A DNA stretch of 33,687 nt from Treponema sp. (GTDB lineage Bacteria; Spirochaetota; Spirochaetia; Treponematales; Treponemataceae). Numbering within the stretch: the first letter of the stretch is position 1; every line of letters starts with the position of its first letter. Location of the stretch: the NCBI GenBank assembly GCA_016282835.1, contig JAEELR010000186.1:1-33687 (forward strand), given 5' to 3'. The notes below the pieces were generated by a model that was not told the origin of the DNA, made no database searches, and worked only from the letters and a program-made list of their open reading frames with translations. Position numbers and translations under genes: made by a program. Below, piece by piece: positions 25,134 to 33,405 of the stretch.

Positions 25134-26093
25134 ATGGATGGACTTATTTTAAGTGGCAGTAAAAATGTTTTCGAAGTTGAATGTGATGATGGGTGTGTGC
25201 GGAGTTGTTCCATTAAAGGAAAAATCTTAAAATCATCGGAAGGATATTATAATCCCTTAGCACCCGGAGATAATGTAATTGTTGAATTAAATTCAATTGA
25301 AGATAAAAAAGGTCAAATTCTAGACGTAAAAGAAAGAAAAAATGAATTTGTCAGATGGAATATTAAGAAGAAGGAACCGCAGTTAATTGCCTGCAATCTG
25401 GATTATCTTCTTATCGTAACCACTCCAGACGAACCTCCTTTTAGACCCAGATTTATTGACAGGGCTCTTGCTCAGGCAGAATATCAGAATATAACCCCGG
25501 TAATTGTATGCAATAAATATGATTTACCGGCCGGCCAGAGTGATTTGTTTCAGAATCAATTGGAGTGCTGGGAAAACATCGGATATAAAGTAATCCGTTC
25601 AAGCGCAAGAACTGGCGAGGGCATAGAAGAACTTGCAAACCTGATAGAAAACAAACTTTGTGCATTTGTCGGTCAGAGTGGAGTAGGTAAAAGCTCTATC
25701 ATCAATGTTCTCGATAACACTGTTGTATTAAAAACAGGAAGTCTTTCGCAAAAGTACGGCAAAGGCTGTCATACAACAACAAAAGGAACTTTAATTCATT
25801 TGCAGCTTGATGAAGCCTTGATGGGCGGTAGAAAAGGCTGTATCGCAAATATAATTGACACACCTGGAGTCCGACGCTTTTTATTGCATGATATCTCTGC
25901 AGAAAACCTTGCTCTTTATTTCAGGGACTTTAAGCCATACCTTGGAAAATGCACTTATGGAATGAGCTGCTCCCACAGAGGAGAAAGCGGTTGTGCCGTA
26001 ATTGATGCAGTAGAAAAAGGTGAACTTTCAGCAATCAGATACGAAAGCTGGCTTCGAATAGTTGAAGAACTGGAAAATAATATTTTTGAATAG
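25134..26093 (+). CDS. rsgA: Ribosome small-subunit maturation GTPase RsgA
   Basis: GTPase that acts late in 30S ribosomal subunit assembly. It has an OB-fold N-terminal domain (about 1-75) followed by the circularly permuted GTPase order typical of this family: NKYD (127-130), SSAR (156-159), P-loop GQSGVGKS (180-187), GKGCHTTT (210-217) and DTPG (242-245). The C-terminal zinc site is complete: Cys273, Cys279, His281 and Cys287. The length of 319 residues is normal. It is divergent from gspD, sharing a 140-bp intergenic region, and the ATG has no ribosome binding site. A weak A/T-rich hairpin (AATAGAA/TTCTATT, 26089-26110) covers its stop codon, but it has no GC pairing to make a good terminator. 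Confidence 0.97.
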   Translation: MDGLILSGSKNVFEVECDDGCVRSCSIKGKILKSSEGYYNPLAPGDNVIVELNSIEDKKGQILDVKERKNEFVRWNIKKKEPQLIACNLDYLLIVTTPDEPPFRPRFIDRALAQAEYQNITPVIVCNKYDLPAGQSDLFQNQLECWENIGYKVIRSSARTGEGIEELANLIENKLCAFVGQSGVGKSSIINVLDNTVVLKTGSLSQKYGKGCHTTTKGTLIHLQLDEALMGGRKGCIANIIDTPGVRRFLLHDISAENLALYFRDFKPYLGKCTYGMSCSHRGESGCAVIDAVEKGELSAIRYESWLRIVEELENNIFE

Positions 26094-26108
26094 AAGTGAT
26101 TTTTTCTA

Positions 26109-26598
26109 TTAATCCTTATCCCTCAAGTTATCAAAGGCACCTTCTTCATAAAGTGCGAGGAATGCATTTGCAACTTCGGGGTCAAACTGGGTGCCGGTAC
26201 ACTGTTTAATTTCCTGGACAATGTAGTCAAGAGGAAGCTTCTTGCGGTAGGAACGTGTTGTACTTTACCTGAGTTCTGATTATCTGTGCATTACTGTGAT
26301 AAATAAGTATGACAGAAACAAGAGCAACGACACTCATAAAAACTCCGGGCAGAACCATAAGATTGTGGTTTACAATGCTTATTCCAAGACGAATAAACCG
26401 AATTACAAGAATTGCTGTTGAAAACCAAAAACCAAATTTTCCATATATAACAATCCATGTAATAAGAATAAAGGTACATATAGAAGTAAATACACCCGGA
26501 AGAGTTGCATAAGGAATTACACTATGACTAATTGTCCACATAGCGCCTCTGGAATTTCCGGCCCAGGCGTTTCCGTATTCACACAAATGTTGGTTCAT
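26109..26598 (-). pseudogene. Decayed HD-GYP phosphodiesterase gene with central deletion
   Basis: The 5' part (26598 down to about 26260) encodes a membrane N-terminus of roughly 110 residues with three hydrophobic segments, preceded by a proper AGGAG. The frame then runs into unrelated codons and stops at 26227. In another frame, from about 26257 to the TAA at 26109-26111, lies the C-terminus of an HD-GYP domain: 'RSYRKKLPLDYIVQEIKQ', 'CTGTQFDPEVANAFLALYE' and a short tail. The HD and GYP residues that should precede it are absent, so the middle of the gene was deleted and the two ends now sit out of frame. The intact gene would have encoded a membrane-bound cyclic-di-GMP phosphodiesterase. 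A short product of the N-terminal part may still be made. Confidence 0.82.
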
Positions 26599-26731
26599 AT
26601 TTCATTACTCCTGTAAAAGAATTTCATACATATAATTATACGATTAAAAATTCAATATTTCATTTTTAATGTTTTTATCCGTACAAAGCTTTTTATTTCC
26701 CAAACAATTTATCCCCCGGTTAAGAAAAAGT

Positions 26732-26760
26732 TTGAAAATACCGTTTTTATATGCTACGAT
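26732..26760 (+). promoter_or_regulatory. Candidate sigma-70 promoter of the 26800 lipoprotein gene
   Basis: TTGAAA (26732-26737) and TACGAT (26755-26760) are 17 bp apart, 39 bp before the ATG at 26800. An AGGAG lies between promoter and start, at rather long spacing. The rest of the 201-bp gap after the pseudogene start shows nothing else I can name. Confidence 0.6.
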
Positions 26761-26799
26761 TATTTCAATTACATTAGTTTTCAGGAGTAAAAAATAAAA

Positions 26800-27969
26800 A
26801 TGAAAAAAATTACTGCAATTATCTTTTCTTTCTTTGTGACTCTTTGTTTTACAGGCTGCTTTTATATCATAAATGAATTAACAGGATTGACGACACAATC
26901 AAACACTTCCTCTAATACTTCAAAAACAGATACAGATAAAGATGAAGATAAAGATGAAAATGCAGCTGAAGCGGCAGATGTGTTTCTCTCAATTAAAAAA
27001 GCCGTACTTGCATCAAATGGAAAATTGTATGTGTTTGGAAATAATTCTTTAACCAATCCGCGATGTAATTTGTGGAGAATGGATACTGCTACTAATGCTA
27101 TGGAAATAGTAAAAACATTTGGTGAAGAAATTTCAGATATAGCAGAACTGGATTCAGGTGTTTTATTTGTTTCCCATGGTAAAACTATAAGTAAATTAAA
27201 TCTTGAAAAAAACGAAACAACTGATTTTGTTGTTTTAGATGGTAAGATTCTTGCAATTGAAAATTATAAGAACGGTTACATGCTTGCAGTTTGTTCTTCA
27301 GATAAAGATGAAGATCGGATACGACTGGTTAAAAAAGCATCAGGTGATATACAGAAAATTTCTGGCCGTGATGAAAGTTTCCATTTACGTGATATAAGTA
27401 ATTTTTTATATATTCCGGAAATTGATATGTATGTTTTTGATACTAAAGGACTTTCTCCAAATGATATGAATTACCTTGTGATAGATGATAATGATTCTGA
27501 AAATCTTTCTTATTATTCTGATGACAGTGTATATCATGGAGACAGCAATGGTATTGATGGTCCTTATACAGTATTTGATACAGATAGCTCTGAGAAAACA
27601 GCCAGAGTAATTGCAAGTGGAGAAGTTTTTGAAATTAACAGAAATGCTGCTTTAAGTAAAGATTACGATGAGCGAAAAAACTGGTGTAAAACTGCAGCTG
27701 GAGTTTCATGTATTCAGCATCAGGCTTGTTATATTCTTGGTGAAAATATTTATTATGTATCACAGGCAGAGGATAACTATCATGATGTGTTAGTAAAAAA
27801 ATACAGTAAAACTTCTACATCAGATGTTTTTGGTTCAAAGACATTTAAAAACAAAAAGGCTGTAAGTTTTTTCTACCATAATTCCCAGTTGTATTTACTG
27901 ACAAACTCAACTTATAGTGCTGATGGTACTTATGACTACAAAGTTTATCTGCATAAAATAGATTTCTAA
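26800..27969 (+). CDS. Hypothetical lipoprotein, possible beta-propeller
   Basis: A 389-residue predicted lipoprotein: Lys-Lys, hydrophobic core and lipobox CFTGC (Cys20). A Ser/Thr/Asp/Lys-rich linker (about 30-58) follows, as in many surface lipoproteins. The remaining 330 residues are beta-rich with repeated 'G-K-L-Y-V-F', 'G-V-L-F-V-S' and 'G-Y-M-L-A-V' strands about every 40-45 residues, which suggests a six- or seven-bladed propeller, but no named repeat is clear. It has its own promoter and stands alone. Family not recognised; ligand-binding or surface structure are both possible. Confidence 0.85.
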   Translation: MKKITAIIFSFFVTLCFTGCFYIINELTGLTTQSNTSSNTSKTDTDKDEDKDENAAEAADVFLSIKKAVLASNGKLYVFGNNSLTNPRCNLWRMDTATNAMEIVKTFGEEISDIAELDSGVLFVSHGKTISKLNLEKNETTDFVVLDGKILAIENYKNGYMLAVCSSDKDEDRIRLVKKASGDIQKISGRDESFHLRDISNFLYIPEIDMYVFDTKGLSPNDMNYLVIDDNDSENLSYYSDDSVYHGDSNGIDGPYTVFDTDSSEKTARVIASGEVFEINRNAALSKDYDERKNWCKTAAGVSCIQHQACYILGENIYYVSQAEDNYHDVLVKKYSKTSTSDVFGSKTFKNKKAVSFFYHNSQLYLLTNSTYSADGTYDYKVYLHKIDF

Positions 27970-28019
27970 ATATTTTTTGGAAACACTCATTATTATTCTA
28001 CTAAATAGGAATCAACTTC

Positions 28020-28048
28020 TTGACAGAAAAATAAAATAACTATATATT
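28020..28048 (+). promoter_or_regulatory. tRNA-Leu promoter
   Basis: TTGACA (28020-28025) is perfect, and TATATT (28043-28048) follows after 17 bp. The expected transcription start is about 11 bp before the mature tRNA 5' end. This is the strongest-looking promoter in the window. Confidence 0.8.
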
Positions 28049-28066
28049 TTCTACATACTAAAAAAC

Positions 28067-28148
28067 GCGGGGATGGTGGAATTGGTAGACACGCTAGCTT
28101 GAGGTGCTAGTGGCGCGAGCTGTGCCTGTTCAAGTCAGGTTCTCCGCA
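28067..28148 (+). tRNA. tRNA-Leu (anticodon GAG)
   Basis: A class II tRNA. The acceptor stem GCGGGGA pairs with TCTCCGC (one G-U), the D arm contains GGTAGAC, the anticodon stem CTAGC/GCTAG encloses the loop TTGAGGT with anticodon GAG, and a long variable arm is followed by the T arm with TTCAAGT. The discriminator is A at 28148, as expected for leucine. CCA is not encoded and must be added by nucleotidyltransferase. It reads CUC and CUU codons. Confidence 0.96.
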
Positions 28149-28155
28149 ACATAAG

Positions 28156-28186
28156 GAGCTACTCATTGGAGTGGCTCTTTTTTTTT
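28156..28186 (+). terminator. Rho-independent terminator after tRNA-Leu
   Basis: GAGCTACTC (28156-28164) pairs with GAGTGGCTC (28169-28177), with one G-U pair and an ATTG loop, followed by nine T. The next gene starts only 24 bp later, so this structure also lies in its leader. Confidence 0.92.
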
Positions 28187-28210
28187 ATGCACTTTTTTTA
28201 GAGGTAATTT

Positions 28211-29008
28211 ATGCTTGCCGTTTTCGTAAACTGCGCTTCAGTAATTTTAGGCTCTTTACTTGGCCTTTTGTTCAAGAAGAAATTTACTCCCAAATTAGAA
28301 GAAGTAATTCAAACTGGAGCCGGAATCATTACCTTAGTTTTAGGCTTTCAGATGGCATTCAAGTTTCAGAATATAATCTATTTTACACTTGCAATAATTC
28401 TAGGCGGAATAACAGGAACTCTTGTTGATTTAGACAATAAAATTTTATTACTCGGCAAAAAAATTGAATCACTCGTTTATAGAAAAAATAATAAACCGAA
28501 TCCTGTTGAAAATGAAGCAACTCCAGAAGATACTTCATTAAACACAGAATTAAATACAGAACTTAAAAATGGAGCCTGTGCAAAAACAAATTTCTCCTAT
28601 GCATTCTTAAACTCAAGCGTTCTATTCTGCGTCGGTGCAATGTCAATCCTGGGCTCGCTAAAAGCTGGAATCGAAAAAGACTACACAATCATTTTCACAA
28701 AGAGTATTTTAGACGGCTTCATGGCAATTTCCTTTTCTGCTGCCATGGGAATTGGGACTGCCTTCAGTGCTTTTACAGTTCTAATTTATCAGGGTGCACT
28801 AACTTTATTGAGTACAGTAATCAAGCCTTTCTGCACGGAACAAATGCTCGCAGAATTAACCGGATGCGGAGGCGCATTAATTATTATGATTGGAATAAAT
28901 TTAATCGGCGTTAAGAAAATAAAAACTGCTAACTATTTGTTTGCGCTTATCTTTACAGTGATTTTTGTTTTACTTAATCCGTATCTGGCTAAGATTATTC
29001 CATTCTAA
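28211..29008 (+). CDS. DUF554 family membrane protein (YqgA-like)
   Basis: A 265-residue inner-membrane protein with about seven hydrophobic segments and the DUF554 hallmarks: N-terminal 'NCASVILGSLLG', then 'AIILGGITGTLVDLD', 'FCVGAMSILGSLKAGI' and 'SILDGFMAISFSAAMGIGTAFSA'. Between the two halves is a hydrophilic loop of about 40 residues (about 90-125), longer than I would expect, with a duplicated 'LNTEL'. The family is widespread and its transport substrate is unknown. AGAGGT precedes the ATG. No promoter is evident between the tRNA terminator and the gene, so expression may come from read-through of the tRNA promoter. The 3' end overlaps the convergent LRR gene by 14 bp. Confidence 0.9.
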   Translation: MLAVFVNCASVILGSLLGLLFKKKFTPKLEEVIQTGAGIITLVLGFQMAFKFQNIIYFTLAIILGGITGTLVDLDNKILLLGKKIESLVYRKNNKPNPVENEATPEDTSLNTELNTELKNGACAKTNFSYAFLNSSVLFCVGAMSILGSLKAGIEKDYTIIFTKSILDGFMAISFSAAMGIGTAFSAFTVLIYQGALTLLSTVIKPFCTEQMLAELTGCGGALIIMIGINLIGVKKIKTANYLFALIFTVIFVLLNPYLAKIIPF

Positions 29009-29762
29009 AGGAATTATTCTTGCACCAGTCTTCAGCATAGCTTCCCTTAGGACATATAACCTTACAGTTTTTATCAAATGCACCTTTTTCAATATCATTA
29101 ACAGAAGCTGTAACAAATATTTCCACAGTGTCTTTAAAACCTGTAAAAGCTTCTTGTGAAATCTTTGTTACACTCTCATTGAGATAAATTTTTTTAGCAG
29201 GCACTTCACTGAAGGCATGAGAAGCAATTTCTTTAACATCAGAAGGAACAGCAACAATGTCTCTCTTACCGTTAAAGAATAAAAGCGTGCCGTTATTTTG
29301 ATTAATCATAAAGCCTTTCTCATATTTGTATGCTTTGTTTACAGTTAAAAATTTTTCTGAATAAGGAAATGAATTTGCATTACACGAAATTAAATTCGAA
29401 GGTATAACCAAATTCTTTATGCCGGTACAACCAGAAAATGCTTTCTCTTTAATTACAGTAACAGACTCCGGCAGGTTTATAAATTCCAGTGATTCACAGC
29501 CCTCAAAAGTTCCTTCTTCAATCTGTGTAATTCCCTCTGGTATATTAATTGATTCTAACAGCAGACAATTTATAAAAGCTTCAGCCCCTATTGATATAAC
29601 CGAATTTGGTAAATCAATTGATTTTAAACTTACACAGTTTGCAAAAGCTTTTTCTCCAATCCTTTCTACGCTGTCAGGAATTTTTACAGAAGTAATGTTT
29701 CTATGGTTTTCAAATGTATTTTCATTAATTTCTTTTGTTCCTTCAGGAATTATAATGTTCAT
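28995..29762 (-). CDS. BspA/TpLRR-type leucine-rich-repeat protein
   Basis: A 255-residue protein made of at least five repeats of about 23 residues of the form 'I-x-x-x-A-F-x-x-C-x-x-L-x-x-I-x-L/I-P-x-S-V', the LRR_5 pattern of BspA and the treponemal TpLRR proteins. A short non-LRR stretch (about 130-165) interrupts the array before more repeats. There is no signal peptide and no membrane segment, so unlike surface BspA proteins this one is probably cytoplasmic or a fragment of a larger family member. An AGGGG motif precedes the ATG. It lies 79 bp downstream of the lipoprotein gene on the same strand and may be co-transcribed. Likely a protein-binding scaffold; no partner is evident. Confidence 0.88.
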   Translation of the reverse strand: MNIIIPEGTKEINENTFENHRNITSVKIPDSVERIGEKAFANCVSLKSIDLPNSVISIGAEAFINCLLLESINIPEGITQIEEGTFEGCESLEFINLPESVTVIKEKAFSGCTGIKNLVIPSNLISCNANSFPYSEKFLTVNKAYKYEKGFMINQNNGTLLFFNGKRDIVAVPSDVKEIASHAFSEVPAKKIYLNESVTKISQEAFTGFKDTVEIFVTASVNDIEKGAFDKNCKVICPKGSYAEDWCKNNSFRME

Positions 29763-29841
29763 TTTATTTCCCCTTCATTAAGAGTTCGTAATATTTATCG
29801 ATATAAGAATTTTAACATTGATTTATTTATATGTCTAATTT

Positions 29842-30657
29842 TTATTTCTTTATTGGAAAATCAATGTATTCTTCATCATCAATGTTTTCAACTTCTTCTT
29901 CGCTAGTGTTAATTTCTTTATTCTCAAAATCAAAAGTAGAATCAATGTATAACTTGCAGGCTTTAGCTATTGCTTCATTTGCAAGCTCATTGAATTTATC
30001 CATATCATAATTATCCCACTTAAAATCAAGTGTTTCTTTTGTATTTGCCTTAAACTTTTTTATTCCCAGATATTTTCCGTTCTTGTTAAAAGTTTTTACA
30101 GTCAAAGTAACAAAAGGCCTTACTTTAGATTCAGAAGGACTGATTTTAACTTTTTCTTTGTTGAAATAAAAATCAGCATAAATAAAATAATCAGTATTGG
30201 TCTGTTCGTAAGTTCTTGCGATTAATTTTTTATTTTCCTTTTTAATTACGCCATATCCTGTTGCTGCAAGTTTATCACTGTTTGGATTTATAACTTTATT
30301 TGTTTTTAAATTGTATACTTCGAGCTCACTTCTGTCTTTAGGTGTTACCAATTCAAATCCCTTTGACTTAAAGGTTTCTTCTAAAATTCTTGCAGAACTG
30401 TCAGCCCTTAAATTTGCACTTTCGTATTCAGCCCTGTCCTGTGTAAATATTTTATTCATTGAATTAGAAAATAATCCGCCTTCATCCTGTTTAGAACTTT
30501 CATTAAACGGGTCATACCATTTTACCTGTTTATTTGAATAGACACTCATTATTGTTGCAGAATTTTTTTCCTTTACCGGAAATTTTGTAGTTGTACATGA
30601 AGTAAGTCCAATAAGCACTGTAGTTATAGCAAGTAAATAAGTTTTATTTTTTTTCAT
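29842..30657 (-). CDS. Hypothetical lipoprotein
   Basis: A 271-residue predicted lipoprotein with signal peptide and lipobox LTSC (Cys21). The mature part has a beta-rich core with alternating charged residues (for example 'TYEQTNTDYFIYADFYF' and 'RPFVTLTVKTFNKNGKYLG'), followed by a helix ('DKFNELANEAIAKACKLYIDS') and an acidic Glu/Asp tail. A well placed GGGAGC precedes the ATG. No named family is recognised. It is the first gene of a probable two-gene unit with the LRR protein and is divergent from the uracil permease gene. Confidence 0.85.
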   Translation of the reverse strand: MKKNKTYLLAITTVLIGLTSCTTTKFPVKEKNSATIMSVYSNKQVKWYDPFNESSKQDEGGLFSNSMNKIFTQDRAEYESANLRADSSARILEETFKSKGFELVTPKDRSELEVYNLKTNKVINPNSDKLAATGYGVIKKENKKLIARTYEQTNTDYFIYADFYFNKEKVKISPSESKVRPFVTLTVKTFNKNGKYLGIKKFKANTKETLDFKWDNYDMDKFNELANEAIAKACKLYIDSTFDFENKEINTSEEEVENIDDEEYIDFPIKK

Positions 30658-30803
30658 TTTATGCTCCCGATTTTATAATCAATTTTTAATTTTAACTAAA
30701 TAATTTTAACATAGTTTTTAATTTTTTTCTAAAAATTTATACCAAATTGTACCACTTTTTTATTGTTGCATAGACAAAACACTCAAAAAAGACATAAAAT
30801 CTT

Positions 30804-30831
30804 TTGATTTATCTAATTATTTGTGTAAAAT
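30804..30831 (+). promoter_or_regulatory. Candidate uraA promoter
   Basis: TTGATT (30804-30809) and TAAAAT (30826-30831) are 16 bp apart, giving a leader of only about 17 bases before the ATG at 30855. That leaves no room for a PyrR-type attenuator or riboswitch. Confidence 0.55.
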
Positions 30832-30854
30832 CACATATTTTTTTGGAGGAAACT

Positions 30855-32228
30855 ATGAATTTAGTTTATGATGTAAGCGACAAACCTAAGTTCAAGGCTA
30901 ATCTTGTATTTGCATTGCAGCAGTTACTTGCAATTATTGCAGCAACACTTCTTGTTCCGGTTTTAGTAAATGGTATTTCTGGTCAAAACTTATTGAACCA
31001 GGGAGCAGCATTATTCGGTGCAGGTGCAGGAACTTTAGTTTATATCTTGTTCACTAAGAAAAAGAGCCCTGTATTTTTAGGAAGTTCTTTTGCATTTATT
31101 TCACCATTAGCAAGTGCAGTTGCATTCGGCTATTTCGGAATTATCCTTGGTGCAATTTATGCCGGATTAGTTTATGTAATTATTGCAATCATTATTAAGT
31201 TTGTTGGAACAAAATGGGTAGACAAGCTTATGCCTCCTGTAATCATTGGTCCTACAGTTGCTTTAATCGGATTAAGTCTCTGCGGTTCAGCAATCGGTAA
31301 TCTTAATACATCTAATGGCACCTACAATTTAATTGCAATTCTCTGTGGCCTTATTGCCTTCATTGTTACAACCTTAGCTTCTGTAAAAGGAAACAAAACA
31401 ATGAAACTTATTCCGTTTATTATTGGAATTGGTGCAGGTTATGTTTCAGCCGTAATCTTTACATTGATTGGAATGGCAACAAAATGTGATTATCTAAAGC
31501 TTGTTGATTTTTTTCCTATCGTAAATAATTTTTCACCAGTTACATTCAAAAGCTTTATTAATTTCCCTGATTTTACATTTGTTGGCGGTATAAAGGAAGG
31601 CTTTGAAAAACTGAATGGTGCTACAGGTGCAGTTCAGCTTTTAATGCTTTTTGCTCCGGTTGCACTTGTTGTTTTTGCAGAACATATTGCAGACCATAAA
31701 AATCTTTCTTCTGTAATTGGCAAGGATTTATTAAAAGAGCCTGGACTTGATAAGACTTTACTTGGTGATGGTGTTGGTTCTATTGTTGGTTCAATCTTTG
31801 GCGGCTGTCCAAATACTACATACGGTGAAAGTGTAGGTTGTGTTGCTATCACAGGAAATGCTTCTGTTTCTACAATCATCCTTACTGCTTTCCTTTGTAT
31901 GATTCTTTCCTTCATTTCTCCATTCATCGCTTTAGTTAATACAATTCCTTCTTGTGTTGTAGGCGGTGTTTGTATTGCTTTATACGGATTTATTGCAGTA
32001 TCAGGTCTTAAGATGGTACAGACAGTTGATTTGAATGATTCAAAAAATCTTTTCGTTGTAAGTGCAATCTTAGTAACAGGAATCGGTGGCCTTACATTGA
32101 ATTTTGGAAAGATCCAGCTTACTTCAATTGCTACAGCATTAATTCTCGGCATCCTTACAAATCTTATTCTTTCTAATAAGTGTGAAAGCAAGGAAGAAGT
32201 TAAAGAAGAAAATGCCAGTGCTGAATAG
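30855..32228 (+). CDS. uraA: Uracil/xanthine permease (NCS2 family)
   Basis: A 457-residue inner-membrane symporter for nucleobases with about 14 membrane segments. Family signatures: 'LQQLLAIIAATLLVPVLVNG' near the N-terminus (E. coli UraA has QHLFAM there, so its His is Gln here), 'PVALVVFAEHIADHKNLS' with the TM8 Glu and His, and 'GGCPNTTYGESVGCVAITG' with the TM10 Glu. The pattern is closer to uracil than to xanthine carriers. I chose the ATG at 30855 because GGAGG lies just before it; an upstream ATG at 30804 would lie in the promoter. Neighbours give no pathway context. The 3' end carries a small 16-bp tandem duplication that repeats its stop codon. Confidence 0.93.
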   Translation: MNLVYDVSDKPKFKANLVFALQQLLAIIAATLLVPVLVNGISGQNLLNQGAALFGAGAGTLVYILFTKKKSPVFLGSSFAFISPLASAVAFGYFGIILGAIYAGLVYVIIAIIIKFVGTKWVDKLMPPVIIGPTVALIGLSLCGSAIGNLNTSNGTYNLIAILCGLIAFIVTTLASVKGNKTMKLIPFIIGIGAGYVSAVIFTLIGMATKCDYLKLVDFFPIVNNFSPVTFKSFINFPDFTFVGGIKEGFEKLNGATGAVQLLMLFAPVALVVFAEHIADHKNLSSVIGKDLLKEPGLDKTLLGDGVGSIVGSIFGGCPNTTYGESVGCVAITGNASVSTIILTAFLCMILSFISPFIALVNTIPSCVVGGVCIALYGFIAVSGLKMVQTVDLNDSKNLFVVSAILVTGIGGLTLNFGKIQLTSIATALILGILTNLILSNKCESKEEVKEENASAE

Positions 32229-32245
32229 TCTCAATGCTGAATAGT
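32216..32245 (+). repeat. Tandem duplication at the uraA stop codon
   Basis: Fourteen bases around the uraA stop (32216-32229, CAGTGCTGAATAGT) recur at 32232-32245 with one mismatch, a period of 16 bp. The second copy lies outside the gene. Confidence 0.8.
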
Positions 32246-32257
32246 TTTGATGTTTAA

Positions 32258-32286
32258 TTGACAAATGTGCACAATATCCATAAAAT
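32258..32286 (+). promoter_or_regulatory. gap promoter
   Basis: A perfect TTGACA (32258-32263) is followed after 17 bp by TAAAAT (32281-32286), 38 bp before the ATG. The spacer contains the palindrome TGTGCACA (32266-32273), which could be a regulator site. It fits strong expression of a glycolytic gene. Confidence 0.8.
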
Positions 32287-32324
32287 AAGTGCATAAAAGG
32301 TAATTTTTATAGGAGTTAACTGAT

Positions 32325-33344
32325 ATGGTTAAAGTTGCTATTAACGGTTTCGGACGTATTGGTCGTCTCGCATTCCGCCAGATGTTTGAAGCAGATGGTT
32401 ACGAAGTTGTAGCTATCAATGATCTTACAAGCCCAAAAATGCTTGCTCACCTTCTTAAATATGATACAGCTCAGGGTGGATTCATGGGAAAAATTGGTGA
32501 AGGAAAACACACAGTTTCTCACATTGATGATGTACTCGCAGAAGATGGAAAAACAGTAAAAGAACCAGGTGCAATTGTTGTAGATGGTAAAAAAATCACA
32601 ATTTACAAGGAAGCTAATGCAGCTAATCTTCCATGGGGAAAGATTGGTGTAGATGTAGTTCTTGAATGTACAGGATTCTATGTATCTAAAGCTAAGTCAC
32701 AGGCTCACATTGATGCAGGTGCTAAAAAGGTAGTTATTTCAGCTCCAGCTGGAAATGATCTTCCTACAATCGTTTATAATGTTAACCACAAAACACTTTC
32801 AAAGAATGACAATATTATTTCTGCAGCCAGCTGTACAACAAACTGTTTAGCTCCAATGGCTAAAGCACTTAATGATTATGCTCCAATTCAGAGTGGTATC
32901 ATGTCAACAATCCACGCTTACACAGGCGATCAGATGATTCTTGACGGACCACAGAGAAAAGGTGACCTCCGCCGCTCAAGAGCTGGTGCACAGAACATCG
33001 TTCCTAACTCAACAGGTGCTGCAAAGGCTATCGGTCTTGTAATCCCTGAATTGAACGGAAAATTAATCGGTTCAGCTCAGCGTGTTCCAGTTCCAACAGG
33101 TTCTACAACAATCCTTACTGCTGTAGTAAAGAAGGCTGGAGTTACAAAAGAAGAAATCAATGCTGCAATGAAAGCTGCTGCAACAGAAAGCTTTGGTTAC
33201 AACGAAGATGAAATCGTTTCTTCAGATGTTATCGGAATGAAGTTCGGTTCATTGTTCGATGCAACACAGACAATGGTTTCACAGATTTCTGATGATTTGT
33301 ATGAAGTACAGGTTGTTTCTTGGTACGACAATGAAAACAGCTAG
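32325..33344 (+). CDS. gap: Glyceraldehyde-3-phosphate dehydrogenase, C-terminally truncated by TAG
   Basis: Glycolytic enzyme oxidising glyceraldehyde 3-phosphate with NAD and phosphate. The NAD-binding GFGRIGR (8-14) is present and Asp33 indicates NAD specificity; the active site SAASCTTNC contains Cys170, and His197 follows in [10 protein letters not shown]. The frame ends at a TAG (33342-33344) after WYDNENS. GAPDHs normally continue with Tyr and a C-terminal helix, and the bases after the TAG encode exactly that (TSQMVRTIKYFAENC) in the same frame to a TAA at 33390-33392. So a Tyr codon TAC appears changed to TAG, removing 16 residues. Either it is a true nonsense mutation, a read-through stop, or a sequence error. 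An AGGAG precedes the ATG and the gene has its own promoter. Confidence 0.96.
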   Translation: MVKVAINGFGRIGRLAFRQMFEADGYEVVAINDLTSPKMLAHLLKYDTAQGGFMGKIGEGKHTVSHIDDVLAEDGKTVKEPGAIVVDGKKITIYKEANAANLPWGKIGVDVVLECTGFYVSKAKSQAHIDAGAKKVVISAPAGNDLPTIVYNVNHKTLSKNDNIISAASCTTNCLAPMAKALNDYAPIQSGIMSTIHAYTGDQMILDGPQRKGDLRRSRAGAQNIVPNSTGAAKAIGLVIPELNGKLIGSAQRVPVPTGSTTILTAVVKKAGVTKEEINAAMKAAATESFGYNEDEIVSSDVIGMKFGSLFDATQTMVSQISDDLYEVQVVSWYDNENS

Positions 33345-33405
33345 ACATCACAGATGGTTAGAACTATCAAATACTTTGCAGAAAACTGCTAATTAGCTTA
33401 ATGTG

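Noticed and set aside
26089..26110. Terminator after rsgA
   Set aside because: The seven-pair stem is all A/T except for one pair and is followed by no T run, so it is too weak to call.
30804..30854. Longer N-terminus for the uracil permease, or a pyrimidine attenuator in its leader
   Set aside because: The upstream ATG lies in the promoter, and GGAGG precedes the ATG at 30855. The leader is about 17 bases, too short for an attenuator.
31634..32191. 185-codon minus-strand frame inside uraA
   Set aside because: Antisense to conserved NCS2 motifs, with no ribosome binding site and no recognisable domain.
33342..33344. TAG as a pyrrolysine or other recoded codon
   Set aside because: GAPDH is not known to use a recoded residue here, the family has Tyr, and no recoding machinery is visible in the window. 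Mutation, suppression or sequence error is simpler.
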